From Agelas oroides (Eukaryota > Porifera > Demospongiae > Agelasida > Agelasidae): a stretch of DNA of 64,000 nucleotides. Below the pieces are notes generated by a model. That model searched no databases. It saw nothing but the letters and a program-made list of their open reading frames with translations, and was not told the origin of the DNA. The DNA lies in the NCBI GenBank assembly GCA_949130485.1, contig OX422183.1:19437934-19501933 (forward strand), read 5' to 3'. Made by a program: the position numbers and the translations under genes. Of this stretch, positions 61,501 to 63,339 are shown piece after piece (the first letter of the stretch is position 1; every line of letters begins with the position of its first letter).

Positions 61501-63054
61501 TGGTGTATGGTAAAATGTTTGGGAGTAGCTAATGCCTGTCACATGTTTTCAATAGATAAGGCATATCACACTGACTTTAGTACATGGTAATTGTCACTAT
61601 CACATGACTGTGTCCTTCCCCTGTTGTCTAACAGTATAGAAAGAGAACAATGTTACAAACTTTGTTTACCTTTGCTTGACGAATTTTCTTCCTCTACACA
61701 AAAAAATAAACAGCATAGGTGATTCATGCACTAGTATTGCAGTATAGCTGACTACATGTCTATGTTCCGTAGCCATTCTTCAATTAAAGCAATGACTCTG
61801 AGGGGGATATGTATGTATGTTATGAATTGCAGTAACACAACCTATGTTCCATATAAATTTCCCTGGCCCTGCATGGCAATGAAATGCCTCAGTTTTATAC
61901 ACTATAGGTTTCTGTAAATACAAACAACATACTATGTATACCGCAGATCGGGAAATTTTCATGTTAAAAATAATTCCCGTAAAAAATTTTTGTGGTGTTA
62001 TATTTTCGCAGTTTCATTCGATCCACGAATTTTTTTTAACGGTTGACGGTAACAATATGGACGAGCGCCTAGAGCATTCCTAGGGTTTAGTCTACTACCA
62101 GGTATCGGGAGAGCCAAGTATCGCTAACTGTAGTCATCGATCGGACATTTAACTTGGGGGGTGTGGGCTTGTGCGCACACTTATTCATTGATCAATCGCC
62201 ACGTAAGTTTTGTTTTTTTCTTGTGATAAATTTTTCCGGTTGGTCTCGACCACAAAATGATTTTAACAGTGAAATTTTCCTGATCTACGATACCATAATG
62301 TCAATTTAGTACACTATTTTTATAGCACTATACCTACTGTGATGTAATTAGTGGTTAGGTACTGAAGTAGTCAACTTACCTTCAATTAAACCTGACAGGC
62401 AACATGTTTAGGCCAGTTTATGGTGTCTAAAGTTTTAAGGATCAAAGTACCATCTTAGAGTTGTCAAGTTCTTTACAAATTTGGTTCCTGAAAGCCATGC
62501 CGTTACTTGTTCCACACCCTTGCAGGGTAGCTATGAAGTACTTTCTAAATTCCAACTCATCACTGACCACCAGTGACATAAAGATTCATTGAAATTCTCC
62601 CTTCCTCACCTTGTACATAAGTGGGAAACCACAGAGAGTGGGTGCTGTGTCTAACGTTTACAAATCACTTCATCATGCTATAGTGACTATCAGGTCTGTT
62701 TAGTTGGCCCCTCAAACACTACTTGCAAGGTCCACAACTCCTTTACTGCTACCACAACTTTCGGTATGGCAGCTATTGGGAGCTAGCAGCCGTATAGGTA
62801 CCTTTGACTTAGTTTGAACATGTGTACAGGAAAGGTGTGACGTGTGCAAGAGTGTGTGCAGAGACCGTTAACTTCCTATGGTCATATAGCTTCTATTAAT
62901 CACAAGCTAGCATTGTTCCCACAAGCCTGGGACTAAGGATACTACAAGCAACATACCTTATTATTCATCCACAGCAATACCAGTATTGCAACAATCACTA
63001 TCAGTAATACACCACCAACACCAACAGCTAGTCCAACAATAAGATCAGTCTGAC
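4445..63054 (-). CDS. Spliced single-pass membrane protein with cytoplasmic ankyrin array (partial gene, 20 exons recognised)
   Basis: Seen: on the minus strand, a transmembrane exon is followed by a basic 8-residue exon and then by 18 exons that each encode one ankyrin repeat, all with GT donors and AG acceptors. Exon lengths after the transmembrane exon are 24, 90, 99, 99, 99, 102, 102, 102, 93, 102, 99, 99, 87, 99, 99, 99, 105, 99 and 105, so all introns between them are phase 0. Known: ankyrin repeats are about 33-residue helix-turn-helix protein-binding modules. Inference: this is a type I membrane receptor-like protein whose cytoplasmic tail is a scaffold of about 593 ankyrin residues. 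The extracellular part lies right of the window. No stop-bearing last exon was found, so the C-terminus is unknown. Individual exons could be alternatively spliced, or the set could belong to two genes. No promoter or second transmembrane exon was seen to support a split. Confidence 0.6.
4918..5016 (-). CDS. Exon: ankyrin repeat 17
   Basis: 33 codons, QTPLHIAAREGQEITVQTL to KIHDKYG, with a TCTCTCAG acceptor and GTAAGCT donor. An unusually long intron (5017-21323), filled with repeats, separates it from its upstream neighbour. Confidence 0.83.
5124..5552. mobile_element. Non-autonomous inverted-repeat element (TACYGTARTCTC family), copy 1
   Basis: The ends are imperfect inverted repeats: TATCGTAACTTTGTGAAAGA on the left, and on the right, read inward, TACTGTAGTCTCATGAAATA. 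A related element in opposite orientation lies at 47166-47675 with the same two end motifs and similar interior. No open frame worth annotating. This is a MITE-like element. Confidence 0.6.
5700..6150. repeat. Dispersed satellite: CATCCCAGGAT/GATGTACAC units
   Basis: Successive units of about 75-90 bases contain CAGACATCCCAGGATCATCC, AGGGATGTACACAGCCCATA and similar words. Related blocks occur at about 10190-10440 (inverted), 18590-18790 and 20720-20960. Short frames in it are only repeat translations. Confidence 0.6.
7362..7760. repeat. Interspersed repeat, uninterrupted copy (empty site for the 60.5-kb transposon)
   Basis: This segment is nearly the same as 60287-60546 joined to 61356-61450. 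At 60 kb the sequence ...GTAGGGGTCA is interrupted by an 809-base insertion before CAGTCTGTATG. Here it runs through as GTAGGGGTCAGTCTGTATG. It is useful as an empty-site reference. Confidence 0.7.
7998..8095. repeat. Foldback (near-palindromic) sequence
   Basis: The arms TTCAATCTGAAGGGTTCCTC and, read inward from the right, TTCAATCTGAATGGTTCTTC enclose a short centre. The 12-base word AATACTCTATTT occurs on both sides (about 7987 and 8127). The related segment at about 60,000-60,060 (inverted) lacks the foldback, so it looks like an insertion. Confidence 0.5.
8246..8379. repeat. 134-bp imperfect palindrome
   Basis: It begins ACAGCATGGTTTCGAGTGCA and ends with the complementary series GTGCTATTAATCCCAAATTA...ACATGCTGT, with GAGGCGAAAGCCGAG at the centre. 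It would form a long hairpin. The centre resembles that of the palindrome at 33623-33707. Confidence 0.65.
8465..8615. repeat. Tandem repeat, about 58-bp unit, ~3 copies
   Basis: Units contain AGTTTACAGCAAATTGTTGT, CGCTTACAAGTTACAAGTTT and ACATTATGTTAATAT. The first copy is diverged; the second and third are nearly identical. Confidence 0.65.
9600..9930 (-). repeat. Dispersed repeat (GCCTTGGTTGGCA family), inverted copy
   Basis: The minus strand carries CATGGCAGCTG, TGGCTGTAAAAGCAGCACGG and similar words shared with about 2260-2520, 28312-28801 and 50125-50640. A TTAA-containing end (TTAACCCTTAAACCC on the minus strand) lies at about 9915-9922. It is probably a degraded member of the TTAA-flanked element at 28.3 kb. 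Confidence 0.45.
10081..10099. repeat. Poly-G/poly-C run
   Basis: An uninterrupted run of about 19 G residues on the plus strand. Its exact length may be unreliable because of sequencing slippage. Confidence 0.8.
10534..11305. mobile_element. Non-autonomous DNA transposon with long inverted ends and 9-bp target duplication
   Basis: Seen: ends of about 75 bases are inverted copies of each other (GGCTGTC..., GACTAGTGGA..., then GCACTAAAAATCATTTT on both). The flanks are AAATGCAAG (10525-10533) and AAATGCGAG (11306-11314), a 9-bp direct repeat with one mismatch. No transposase frame inside. A relative with similar end sequence is at 24190-24903. Known: 8-9 bp duplications occur with hAT and Mutator-like elements. 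The superfamily is not decided here. Confidence 0.72.
11990..12330. repeat. Left arm of an 8-kb-spaced inverted duplication
   Basis: 11993-12175 and 12190-12330 match, in inverted order and orientation, 20498-20665 and 19905-20070. Landmarks include GAGTTCCAAAACAATAGTAG and TGGAATATTATATTACG on one arm or its complement. The right arm has about 430 extra bases between the two blocks. Confidence 0.6.
13490..13860 (+). repeat. Tandem array of the CATCAAGTCAC / CCCAGGACTGTCCTGGG satellite
   Basis: About five units of roughly 75 bases, each with ACATCAAGTCACACTAG, a CCCAGGACTGTCCTGGGAT-like palindromic core and a GGATCCTC-like end. The frame across it (13512-13871) is open only because of the repeat. 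Related units are at 12000-12170 (inverted), 16870-16930, 18430-18560 and 20520-20720. Confidence 0.65.
14348..14420 (-). ncRNA. tRNA-like head of SINE, left arm
   Basis: On the minus strand: CAGTTGTCGTAGCTCAGTAG (A box TAGCTCAGTAG), an anticodon-arm-like TGGCTGCAGAGCCA, then GAGTTGAATTTC at the B-box position. It resembles tRNA-Cys (GCA), but the anticodon loop is irregular and the B box is degraded, so this is a tRNA-derived element, not a working tRNA. Confidence 0.5.
14509..14580 (+). ncRNA. tRNA-like head of SINE, right arm
   Basis: A box TAGCTTAGTGG (14519-14529); anticodon-arm-like CTGGCTGCACAGCCAG containing GCA; B box GGTTCAATTTC (14561-14571). The arm cannot form a regular 5-bp stem with a 7-base loop and the acceptor ends pair poorly, so a functional tRNA is unlikely. 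Confidence 0.52.
15940..16372 (+). repeat. Minisatellite, about 36-38-bp unit, ~11 copies
   Basis: Unit reads GTAGTATGACTGTCAGTCTG then GTATGTTGGGCTTTGTG, with variants (GTAGGACTGTCAAG, GTGATCAGATGATTG). The order of variants from about 15940-16100 recurs from about 16100-16290, so a block of several units was duplicated as a whole. Confidence 0.75.
17745..18425 (+). repeat. GC-rich minisatellite, about 75-95-bp unit, ~8 copies
   Basis: Units contain GTGCGGTCTGGCCAGCAGGG, TTGGCTGCATGTGTACGTGT and GCGGCTCCTCCCTGACTGGC with length variation. The open frames on both strands here (such as 17850-18194) follow from the repeat and are not genes. Confidence 0.75.
18430..18790 (+). repeat. Dispersed satellite block
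   Basis: Contains AGGGATGTCCCAGAAATG, CATCAAGTTGCAATTG, GGGATGTCCCAGGACTGTCT, GTGTCAGACAGTTGTAAGCA and CATCCCAAGATCATCAAGAG. The same ordered words are at 20520-20960 and, inverted, at about 10190-10440. Confidence 0.6.
19806..19972 (+). repeat. Tandem repeat, about 45-bp unit, ~4 copies
   Basis: Unit: GTGAAACAGCCTTGCGATTC then ATGAATTTATATATA, ending GTATTGG. Copies degrade toward the right (TTAAATAGCCTTATGATTC). It runs directly into the right arm of the inverted duplication. Confidence 0.65.
19905..20665. repeat. Right arm of the inverted duplication, with an internal insertion
   Basis: 19905-20070 and 20498-20665 are inverted counterparts of 12190-12330 and 11993-12175. Between them lies a G/C-homopolymer-rich stretch (about 20125-20210) and other sequence absent from the left arm. 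Confidence 0.58.
21324..21428 (-). CDS. Exon: ankyrin repeat 16 (35 residues, paralogue of repeat 18)
   Basis: 35 codons, MTPLHVAAKTGGRCKILSYL, then VDRGASINIQDTDSK, then a GTAGGTGG donor. It shares an extra residue in the loop (TGGR.KI) and the INIQD.xS ending with the exon at 4445-4549. Confidence 0.82.
21751..21849 (-). CDS. Exon: ankyrin repeat 15 (paralogue of repeat 17)
   Basis: 33 codons, WTPLHIAVKEGQEFTVEIL to KIHDKCG. It resembles the exon at 4918-5016 (shared EGQE..TV and DVKIHDK), and the flanking intron is also similar, so the two arose by duplication of a larger segment. The donor is GTAAGTAT. Confidence 0.84.
22165..22263 (-). CDS. Exon: ankyrin repeat 14
   Basis: 33 codons, MTPLHMAAKRGCLEIVRYL to NIKDDNG, with a CATCAG acceptor and a GTAAAT donor. 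The donor is weaker than its neighbours'. Otherwise a full-consensus repeat. Confidence 0.84.
23360..23715 (+). repeat. Tandem repeat, about 100-bp unit, ~4 copies
   Basis: Units contain GGTCCTTGTGCTAGTCAGGA, TGTCCCATCCTTCAGCAGCA and GTCAGGTGGCCCATTGTGTG. Frames 23251-23550 and 23560-23814 are repeat translations and not likely genes. Confidence 0.65.
24190..24903. mobile_element. Non-autonomous DNA transposon with inverted ends and 8-bp target duplication
   Basis: The left end GGTAGTCTACAATCACTGAC and the right end (complement) GGTAGCTAGTCTACAATCAC are inverted copies, followed by CTAAAAATCA/CTAAAAAGTCA on each side. CATACTAC flanks it (24181-24188 and 24904-24911). The end sequence resembles the element at 10534-11305. 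No coding frame. Confidence 0.7.
26271..26369 (-). CDS. Exon: ankyrin repeat 13 (diverged)
   Basis: 33 codons, ATDLHTAAKRCDMNTVKTL to NAKDNDG, with a TTTCAG acceptor and GTAAGTGAG donor. P of the TPLH turn is D and the conserved G of the loop is C. The ending ADVNAKDNDG is canonical. Confidence 0.78.
26701..26787 (-). CDS. Exon: degenerate ankyrin repeat 12 (29 residues)
   Basis: 29 codons, STPCKLAAVKGHTTIAEYL then AEKESSIKKE, with a GTCAG acceptor and GTATGTGG donor. LH of the core is CK and the end of the repeat is four residues short. The length is still divisible by three and both splice sites are present, so it could be used. It may be decaying. Confidence 0.66.
28078..28176 (-). CDS. 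Exon: ankyrin repeat 11
   Basis: 33 codons, WAPLHMAANGGHYETVQCL to NIEANDG, with acceptor CATCAG and donor GTAAGTG. Tryptophan replaces the usual residue before the APLH turn. A TTAA-flanked transposon lies right of it at 28312-28801. Confidence 0.84.
28312..28801. mobile_element. piggyBac-like non-autonomous element (TTAA target site)
   Basis: Flanked by TTAA (28308-28311 and 28802-28805). The ends are inverted copies: CCCTTTAACCACAGATG and, read inward from the right, CTCTTTAACCACCACAGG. Known: piggyBac-type elements insert at TTAA, and their ends often begin with CCC. Interior words (GGCTGTAGAATGGCCTTGGT) recur at 2.3, 9.7 and 50.2 kb. No transposase frame. Confidence 0.65.
30038..30460 (-). 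pseudogene. Diverged relative of the CTCAGAAC element with a signal-peptide-like frame
   Basis: 30240-30460 matches the right part of the elements at 52664-53479 and 60547-61355. On the minus strand an ATG at about 30383 opens MAVACMFLSFASVILLLVCI, strongly hydrophobic like a signal peptide, and then stops. Further along, a frame reads GLRYSSDIELSPLAVDAEGQ and stays open to about 30038. A similar but broken reading (ISSDDDRSSLVVYAEHS) exists in the 53-kb copy. Protein family not recognised. A remnant of a first exon plus an extracellular domain is an inference. Confidence 0.35.
30541..30639 (-). CDS. Exon: ankyrin repeat 10
   Basis: 33 codons, RTPLHMAAINGHTNIVEYL, IQKGAPIDIRDCSG, then a GTAAGTATG donor; the acceptor is CTATCAG. 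This is a canonical repeat and returns to the LHMAA, 33-residue type after the five-exon VYMAA block. Confidence 0.87.
31391..31517. repeat. Foldback sequence with GGATCAGTTGGAAT arms
   Basis: GGATCAGTTGGAATATACGG on the left and its near complement GTGCCGTGCATTCCAATTGATCC (last 23 bases) on the right enclose about 70 bases. GGCACCGGAAAC is repeated in the left arm. Confidence 0.5.
31925..32044 (+). repeat. Tandem repeat, about 41-bp unit, 3 copies
   Basis: Unit: AATATACACCCCTGACTCAG then CAATATACTCCCTTGCGGTT. The third copy runs into a GC-rich CGCCGCTGCGCGG stretch. Confidence 0.75.
33094..33195 (-). CDS. Exon: ankyrin repeat 9 (34-residue subtype, diverged opening)
   Basis: 34 codons, KTGVYIAAEGGHIDLVKYL to RIKGSYE with the VDEQKADI turn. 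The normal TP of the first turn is TG here, so helix start geometry may differ. The donor is GTAGGTAAAT. The tyrosine-recombinase pseudogene occupies the opposite strand of the preceding intron. Confidence 0.8.
33623..33707. repeat. 85-bp palindrome upstream of the recombinase pseudogene
   Basis: Perfect 17-bp outer arms GCCAGGGATTTATGGCA / TGCCATAAATCCCTGGC, then imperfect inner arms (TAAACGAACCGAGTCC / GGACAAGGTTTGTTTA) around GAGGGCGAAGCC. Eight bases further right, TATATATCCCACC (33715-33727) is repeated in inverted form at 35531-35543, beyond the recombinase frame. Possible element ends. Confidence 0.75.
33835..35211 (+). pseudogene. Tyrosine recombinase pseudogene, DUF3504/Crypton-like
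   Basis: Start chosen at ATG 33835 (MAACSYDPYCLGLCEW). A Ser/Pro-rich stretch follows, then an N-terminal core-binding-like region (WALNTFSAWIKERNVRYPAN, about 34105-34165) and a catalytic-like end: GHKTNHSLRATSATELF, then QERTGHRSLEALRTYERSS. Known: HxLR, the GH(R/S) histidine and the tyrosine near the end are the C-terminal catalytic positions of tyrosine recombinases; KIAA1958, QRICH1 and ZMYM proteins carry Crypton-derived DUF3504 domains. Two frame breaks (near 34105 and 34810) split it into three frames, so it is not functional as it stands. It is intronless, inside an intron of the minus-strand gene, and flanked by a palindrome and inverted TATATATCCCACC words. Mobile Crypton relic is more likely than host gene. 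Confidence 0.72.
35781..35873 (-). CDS. Exon: ankyrin repeat 8 (truncated 34-residue subtype)
   Basis: 31 codons, RTPVYMAAQKGRTEIVRYL then VDEKQADIATLK, followed by a GTAAGTATT donor. The last three residues of the subtype are missing and the NIKD-type ending is replaced by ATLK. The exon is still in frame (93 bases). The Gypsy element lies in the intron before it on the minus strand. Confidence 0.8.
36787..36924 (-). repeat. 3' LTR of the Gypsy element (138 bp)
   Basis: On the minus strand it starts TGTAGCATGAG and ends CACGACA. Short for a Gypsy LTR. It contains about 42 bases (with ATTATTATTGCAATGC) missing from the 5' LTR. The pol stop codon lies inside its first bases. Confidence 0.85.
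36920..40147 (-). pseudogene. Gypsy pol pseudogene (protease, RT, RNase H, integrase)
   Basis: In order: two zinc knuckles (CKRCGKDH, CYKCNRKGHFSSQC, about 40000-40095); aspartic protease DTGAEVTAIS (39868 downward); reverse transcriptase with DLKGLNENV and the catalytic HMDDVLIYG; RNase H with SADASSHGLGVVLLQ and SDHKPL; integrase with HHCC zinc binding (HEGHQGIERC, CSTC) and catalytic core GTDLFEL, SDNGPQYA and the glutamate in GLAERM; C-terminal tail with WIWSGNKPQEGRV. Breaks: a stop plus frameshift near 39176-39190, a frameshift near 38365 and an in-frame TGA at 38021. The final TAG falls inside the 3' LTR. Confidence 0.88.
40170..40833 (-). pseudogene. Gypsy gag pseudogene
   Basis: ATG at 40833 opens MAKLQLQPPDPFNFCNPDEW, a typical Gypsy gag start. 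A 19-bp tandem duplication (40643-40661 and 40662-40680, one mismatch) shifts the frame. The second frame continues with ERKRYDAVMSKLDGFLKVRK and GKSIEQYITALYHLVETCEY, the retroviral-type gag core, to a stop at 40170. The zinc knuckles that should follow are in a different frame, so a further break lies near 40170. Confidence 0.82.
40864..40959 (-). repeat. 5' LTR of the Gypsy element (96 bp, internally deleted)
   Basis: Same ends as the 3' LTR and near-identical over the shared part, with an internal deletion of about 42 bases. The deletion must postdate integration or come from recombination, since both LTRs are made from one template. Confidence 0.85.
40965..43163. other. Intron downstream of ankyrin repeat 7
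   Basis: Right flank of the Gypsy element. Several short frames (41094-41333, 41504-41851, 42041-42343) lack domains. No exon, RNA or mobile element was recognised. Confidence 0.4.
43164..43265 (-). CDS. Exon: ankyrin repeat 7 (34-residue subtype)
   Basis: 34 codons, RTPVYMAAEEGHLDIVKYL to HIKDNYE with the VDKERADI turn. The acceptor is TTTCATCAG and the donor GTAGGTT. This is the closest of the group to an ideal ankyrin consensus. Confidence 0.87.
44711..44738 (-). ncRNA. Hammerhead-like core motif (candidate)
   Basis: Minus strand: CCTGAGGAAGGTCATTGGAC then CGAAG. This gives CTGAGGA, a GGTC/GACC stem and GAA, close to the hammerhead CUGANGA-stem II-GAAA core. Stems I and III were not established. 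See the pair at about 6470 and 9430. Confidence 0.25.
44926..45027 (-). CDS. Exon: ankyrin repeat 6 (34-residue subtype)
   Basis: 34 codons, RTPVYMAAERGHKEIVEYL to TIKDKSG with the VGEKKADI turn. The acceptor is CATCAG and the donor GTAAGTAC. A broken copy of just the 5' end of such an exon (the acceptor plus the first codons, about 44789-44815) lies further along the intron. Confidence 0.86.
45719..45820 (-). CDS. Exon: ankyrin repeat 5 (34-residue subtype)
   Basis: 34 codons, RTPVYVAAGEGHINLVKYL to NITEKFG. It has VYVAA instead of LHxAA and one extra residue before the ADI turn (VDEREADI). It is the first of five adjacent exons of this subtype. The donor GTAAGTAC follows GGG. Confidence 0.84.
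46332..46695. mobile_element. Inverted-repeat element, GGGGYGAGYNTGAGYGAGCCCC family
   Basis: The left end GGGTGAGCTCGAGTGAGCCC and the right end (complement) GGGGTGAGTGTGAGTGAGCC are inverted copies, each followed by CCACA. Single ends of the same kind are at about 1125-1145, 19500-19530, 56925-56950 and 59370-59395. Confidence 0.45.
47166..47675. mobile_element. Non-autonomous inverted-repeat element (TACYGTARTCTC family), copy 2
   Basis: The ends TACTGTAGTCTCACGAAAGA and (complement of right) TACCGTAATCTCGCGAAAGA are inverted copies over about 28 bases with few mismatches. The interior is similar to the inverted copy at 5124-5552. No coding frame. Confidence 0.65.
47728..49450 (+). pseudogene. 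DIRS-like retrotransposon relic (gag end, reverse transcriptase, RNase H)
   Basis: A cysteine/histidine motif (FCAKCCKYDHSAAACP, about 47823-47870) and a second (VCLKCEGEHH, about 47990) fit a DIRS gag. Reverse transcriptase blocks in changing frames: LGVIPKKDGSWHMIMHLLAP, SAFRLIPVN, KELPFGLRSAPFLFNKL, IHYLDDFILISP (catalytic YLDD, about 48708-48743), LTFLGIQLD, LLSLIGHLSFAAKVIHAGRI. RNase H-like: YFNGAWFWGPWL and ISITWQDLYAIV, then HCDNLAVVDIWQ. Known: this combination, with FGLRSAPF and YLDDF, is typical of DIRS-group tyrosine-recombinase retrotransposons. Many stops and frameshifts. No recombinase domain was recognised after it; a minisatellite follows. Confidence 0.75.
49430..49700 (+). 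repeat. Minisatellite, 33-bp unit, ~8 copies
   Basis: Unit CACCACTCCCACCGGAGGTG then ACATCACAATAAT. The four central copies are identical or nearly so; outer ones vary (GGAGGCAACACCATAATC). Minus-strand frames such as 49324-49782 (SGGSGDYCDVT repeats) are repeat translations. Confidence 0.85.
49942..50120 (+). repeat. Direct repeat downstream of the DIRS relic, copy 1
   Basis: Shares GTGCAACTGGTGACACGCTC, GCAACATGCACTGAGGG and ACACTAGCTCAGCATGCATA with 51646-51876. It could be part of DIRS-type split terminal repeats or a simple segmental copy. Confidence 0.6.
50125..50640 (+). repeat. GCCTTGGTTGGCA-family element with an internal ~181-bp tandem duplication
   Basis: CATGTTATCTGTTGGCGCAA at the left matches the 28.3-kb element. 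From about 50226 a block with GGTGGGATAGGGGGTGGTGG, GACAGCCGTGCACATGGCGC and GAGAAGTGGAAATACGAATC is present twice in tandem (about 50226-50406 and 50407-50587), almost identical. Confidence 0.7.
50641..52663. other. Stretch between the 50-kb repeat and the CTCAGAAC element
   Basis: Contains the direct repeat at 51646-51876. A 137-residue plus-strand frame (50850-51263) has no recognised domain. The remainder shows no feature. Part may be the missing 3' end of the DIRS relic. Confidence 0.35.
51646..51876 (+). repeat. Direct repeat, copy 2
   Basis: As copy 1 (49942-50120), but about 50 bases longer internally (CTAGGACACAGATCAAACAG present here only). Confidence 0.6.
52664..53479. mobile_element. 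816-bp element with CTCAGAAC inverted ends, copy 1
   Basis: The left end is CTCAGAACAGTTAAGGCAGC; the right end, complemented, is CTCAGAACGATTAAGGCGGC, and both continue CTTAA. The flanking dinucleotide AA is on both sides. Nearly identical to 60547-61355. The minus strand contains a short signal-peptide-like start (MAAECKLLALSLLF) at about 53411 that soon stops. Superfamily not assigned. Confidence 0.75.
53626..53724 (-). CDS. Exon: ankyrin repeat 4
   Basis: 33 codons, MTPLHVAAEAGSQDIVECL to NIKDNNE, with a CATCAG acceptor and GTATGTG donor. This is a good consensus repeat. A transposon of the CTCAGAAC family (52664-53479) sits about 150 bases downstream in the intron. Confidence 0.84.
55004..55662. 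mobile_element. piggyBac-like non-autonomous element (TTAA target site)
   Basis: TTAA on both sides (55000-55003, 55663-55666). Inverted ends CTCTTTACCGACC and (complement of right) CTCTTTACCGACC. Just inside the left end, two short palindromes ATGACGCCGTAAGGCGTCAT and ATGACGCCGAACGGCGTCAT occur about 44 bases apart. GC-richer than its surroundings. No transposase frame. Confidence 0.75.
55865..55963 (-). CDS. Exon: ankyrin repeat 3
   Basis: 33 codons starting RTPLHIAASKKFENVVEYL and ending SIKDNTG, with a CTATCAG acceptor and GTAAGTATA donor. The usual GH of the loop is replaced by KF, and the GAD turn reads NVAD, so the fold signature is slightly weakened. Phase 0 on both sides. Confidence 0.83.
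56430..56528 (-). CDS. Exon: ankyrin repeat 2
   Basis: 33 codons opening MTALHVAAEEGHIYVVKHL and ending KVKDNNG. The acceptor is CCGGAAG and the donor GTAAGTTTC. The repeat signature (TALHVAA, GH, VVKHLVDQNAD) is complete. Entry and exit are phase 0. Confidence 0.85.
56754..56843 (-). CDS. Exon: ankyrin repeat 1 (30 residues, N-terminal cap)
   Basis: It starts TIHSAASQNDVDRVAFFV and ends KDVNG before GTAAGT; the acceptor is a pyrimidine tract ending TTTCTTTCAG. It lacks the TPLH opening and has IHSAA instead, and it is three residues shorter than the 33-residue norm. Both fit the capping repeat at the start of an ankyrin stack. It is the first repeat after the membrane-proximal exon. Confidence 0.72.
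57860..58490 (+). repeat. Two short arrays of GAAATCCAGAAATCCACT
   Basis: Arrays at about 57860-57960 and 58378-58490 share units GAAATCCAGAAATCCACTCT and variants. Minus-strand translations (FQVDFWIS, FLDFKW) are repeat artefacts. They are separated by the hairpin at 58084-58132 and a GTATGTA-rich stretch. Confidence 0.65.
58084..58132. repeat. Perfect 17-bp-arm hairpin
   Basis: GAATGACCTTTGTACCC and its exact complement GGGTACAAAGGTCATTC surround GGCCGATCTTCGGTT, which can itself form a CCG/CGG stem. Confidence 0.85.
60547..61355. mobile_element. 809-bp element with CTCAGAAC inverted ends, copy 2, with empty site known
   Basis: Ends and interior as in 52664-53479. It splits a repeat whose intact form is at 7362-7760: GTAGGGGTCA, element, CAGTCTG here versus GTAGGGGTCAGTCTG there, so the insertion duplicated only about two bases (CA). 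The minus strand has a short MAAGVGLLALSSLF start near 61272 that soon stops. Confidence 0.78.
61670..61693 (-). CDS. Micro-exon: basic juxtamembrane peptide RKKIRQAK
   Basis: A 24-base segment lies between a T-rich acceptor (TTTTTTTGTGTAG) and a GTAAAC donor on the minus strand. It reads RKKIRQAK in the frame that the transmembrane exon leaves open. Five of eight residues are basic, matching a stop-transfer sequence on the cytoplasmic side of a membrane helix. It is very short, so the call rests on its position, phase and charge. Chance AG...GT pairing remains possible. Confidence 0.55.
61938..62295. mobile_element. MITE-like element with TACCGCAGATC ends
   Basis: The left end TACCGCAGATCGGGAAATTT and the right end (complement) TATCGTAGATCAGGAAAATT are imperfect inverted copies continuing into TTAAAA. 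TA is present at both borders. No coding frame. Confidence 0.55.
62296..62956. other. Intron downstream of the transmembrane exon
   Basis: Sequence between the MITE-like element and the donor of the transmembrane exon. No further exon or repeat was recognised. Confidence 0.4.
62957..63054 (-). CDS. Exon: transmembrane segment of the ankyrin receptor-like gene
   Basis: The minus strand reads CCACAG acceptor, 98 bases, then a GTATGT donor. After two bases that complete a split codon (phase 1 entry) it encodes QTDLIVGLAVGVGG, then VLLIVIVAILVLLW, then MNNK. That is about 25 uncharged, strongly hydrophobic residues with a glycine-rich outer part and a lysine at the inner end, as in a type I transmembrane helix. 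A phase-1 intron before it is typical of extracellular modules joined to a membrane anchor in animal genes. The next exon continues the positive charge. The upstream partner exon is not in the window. Confidence 0.72.
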
Positions 63055-63339
63055 CTGTGGGTAATAAAATTATCTGTCATGACTGTGCATTTGAGACTCT
63101 TTGGTTGATCACTTCAAGGTCTCTACCTAGTCTGCTAAGAGGACTGTCACTAAACACCAGGTCTCTACAGTTTGCTATGGACATTCACGAATGGACTTTT
63201 ATTCCAGTGCAGCTTCACAGCAAAGTTACTGTTACAATACAATTCACTGCACACAAGGTTTGGTTGTTACTTCATTTAAGGATCACAAAAGATGCTGACT
63301 AAGCAGTAATATTAATTGCGCTTTGGTTATCATGTTTCT

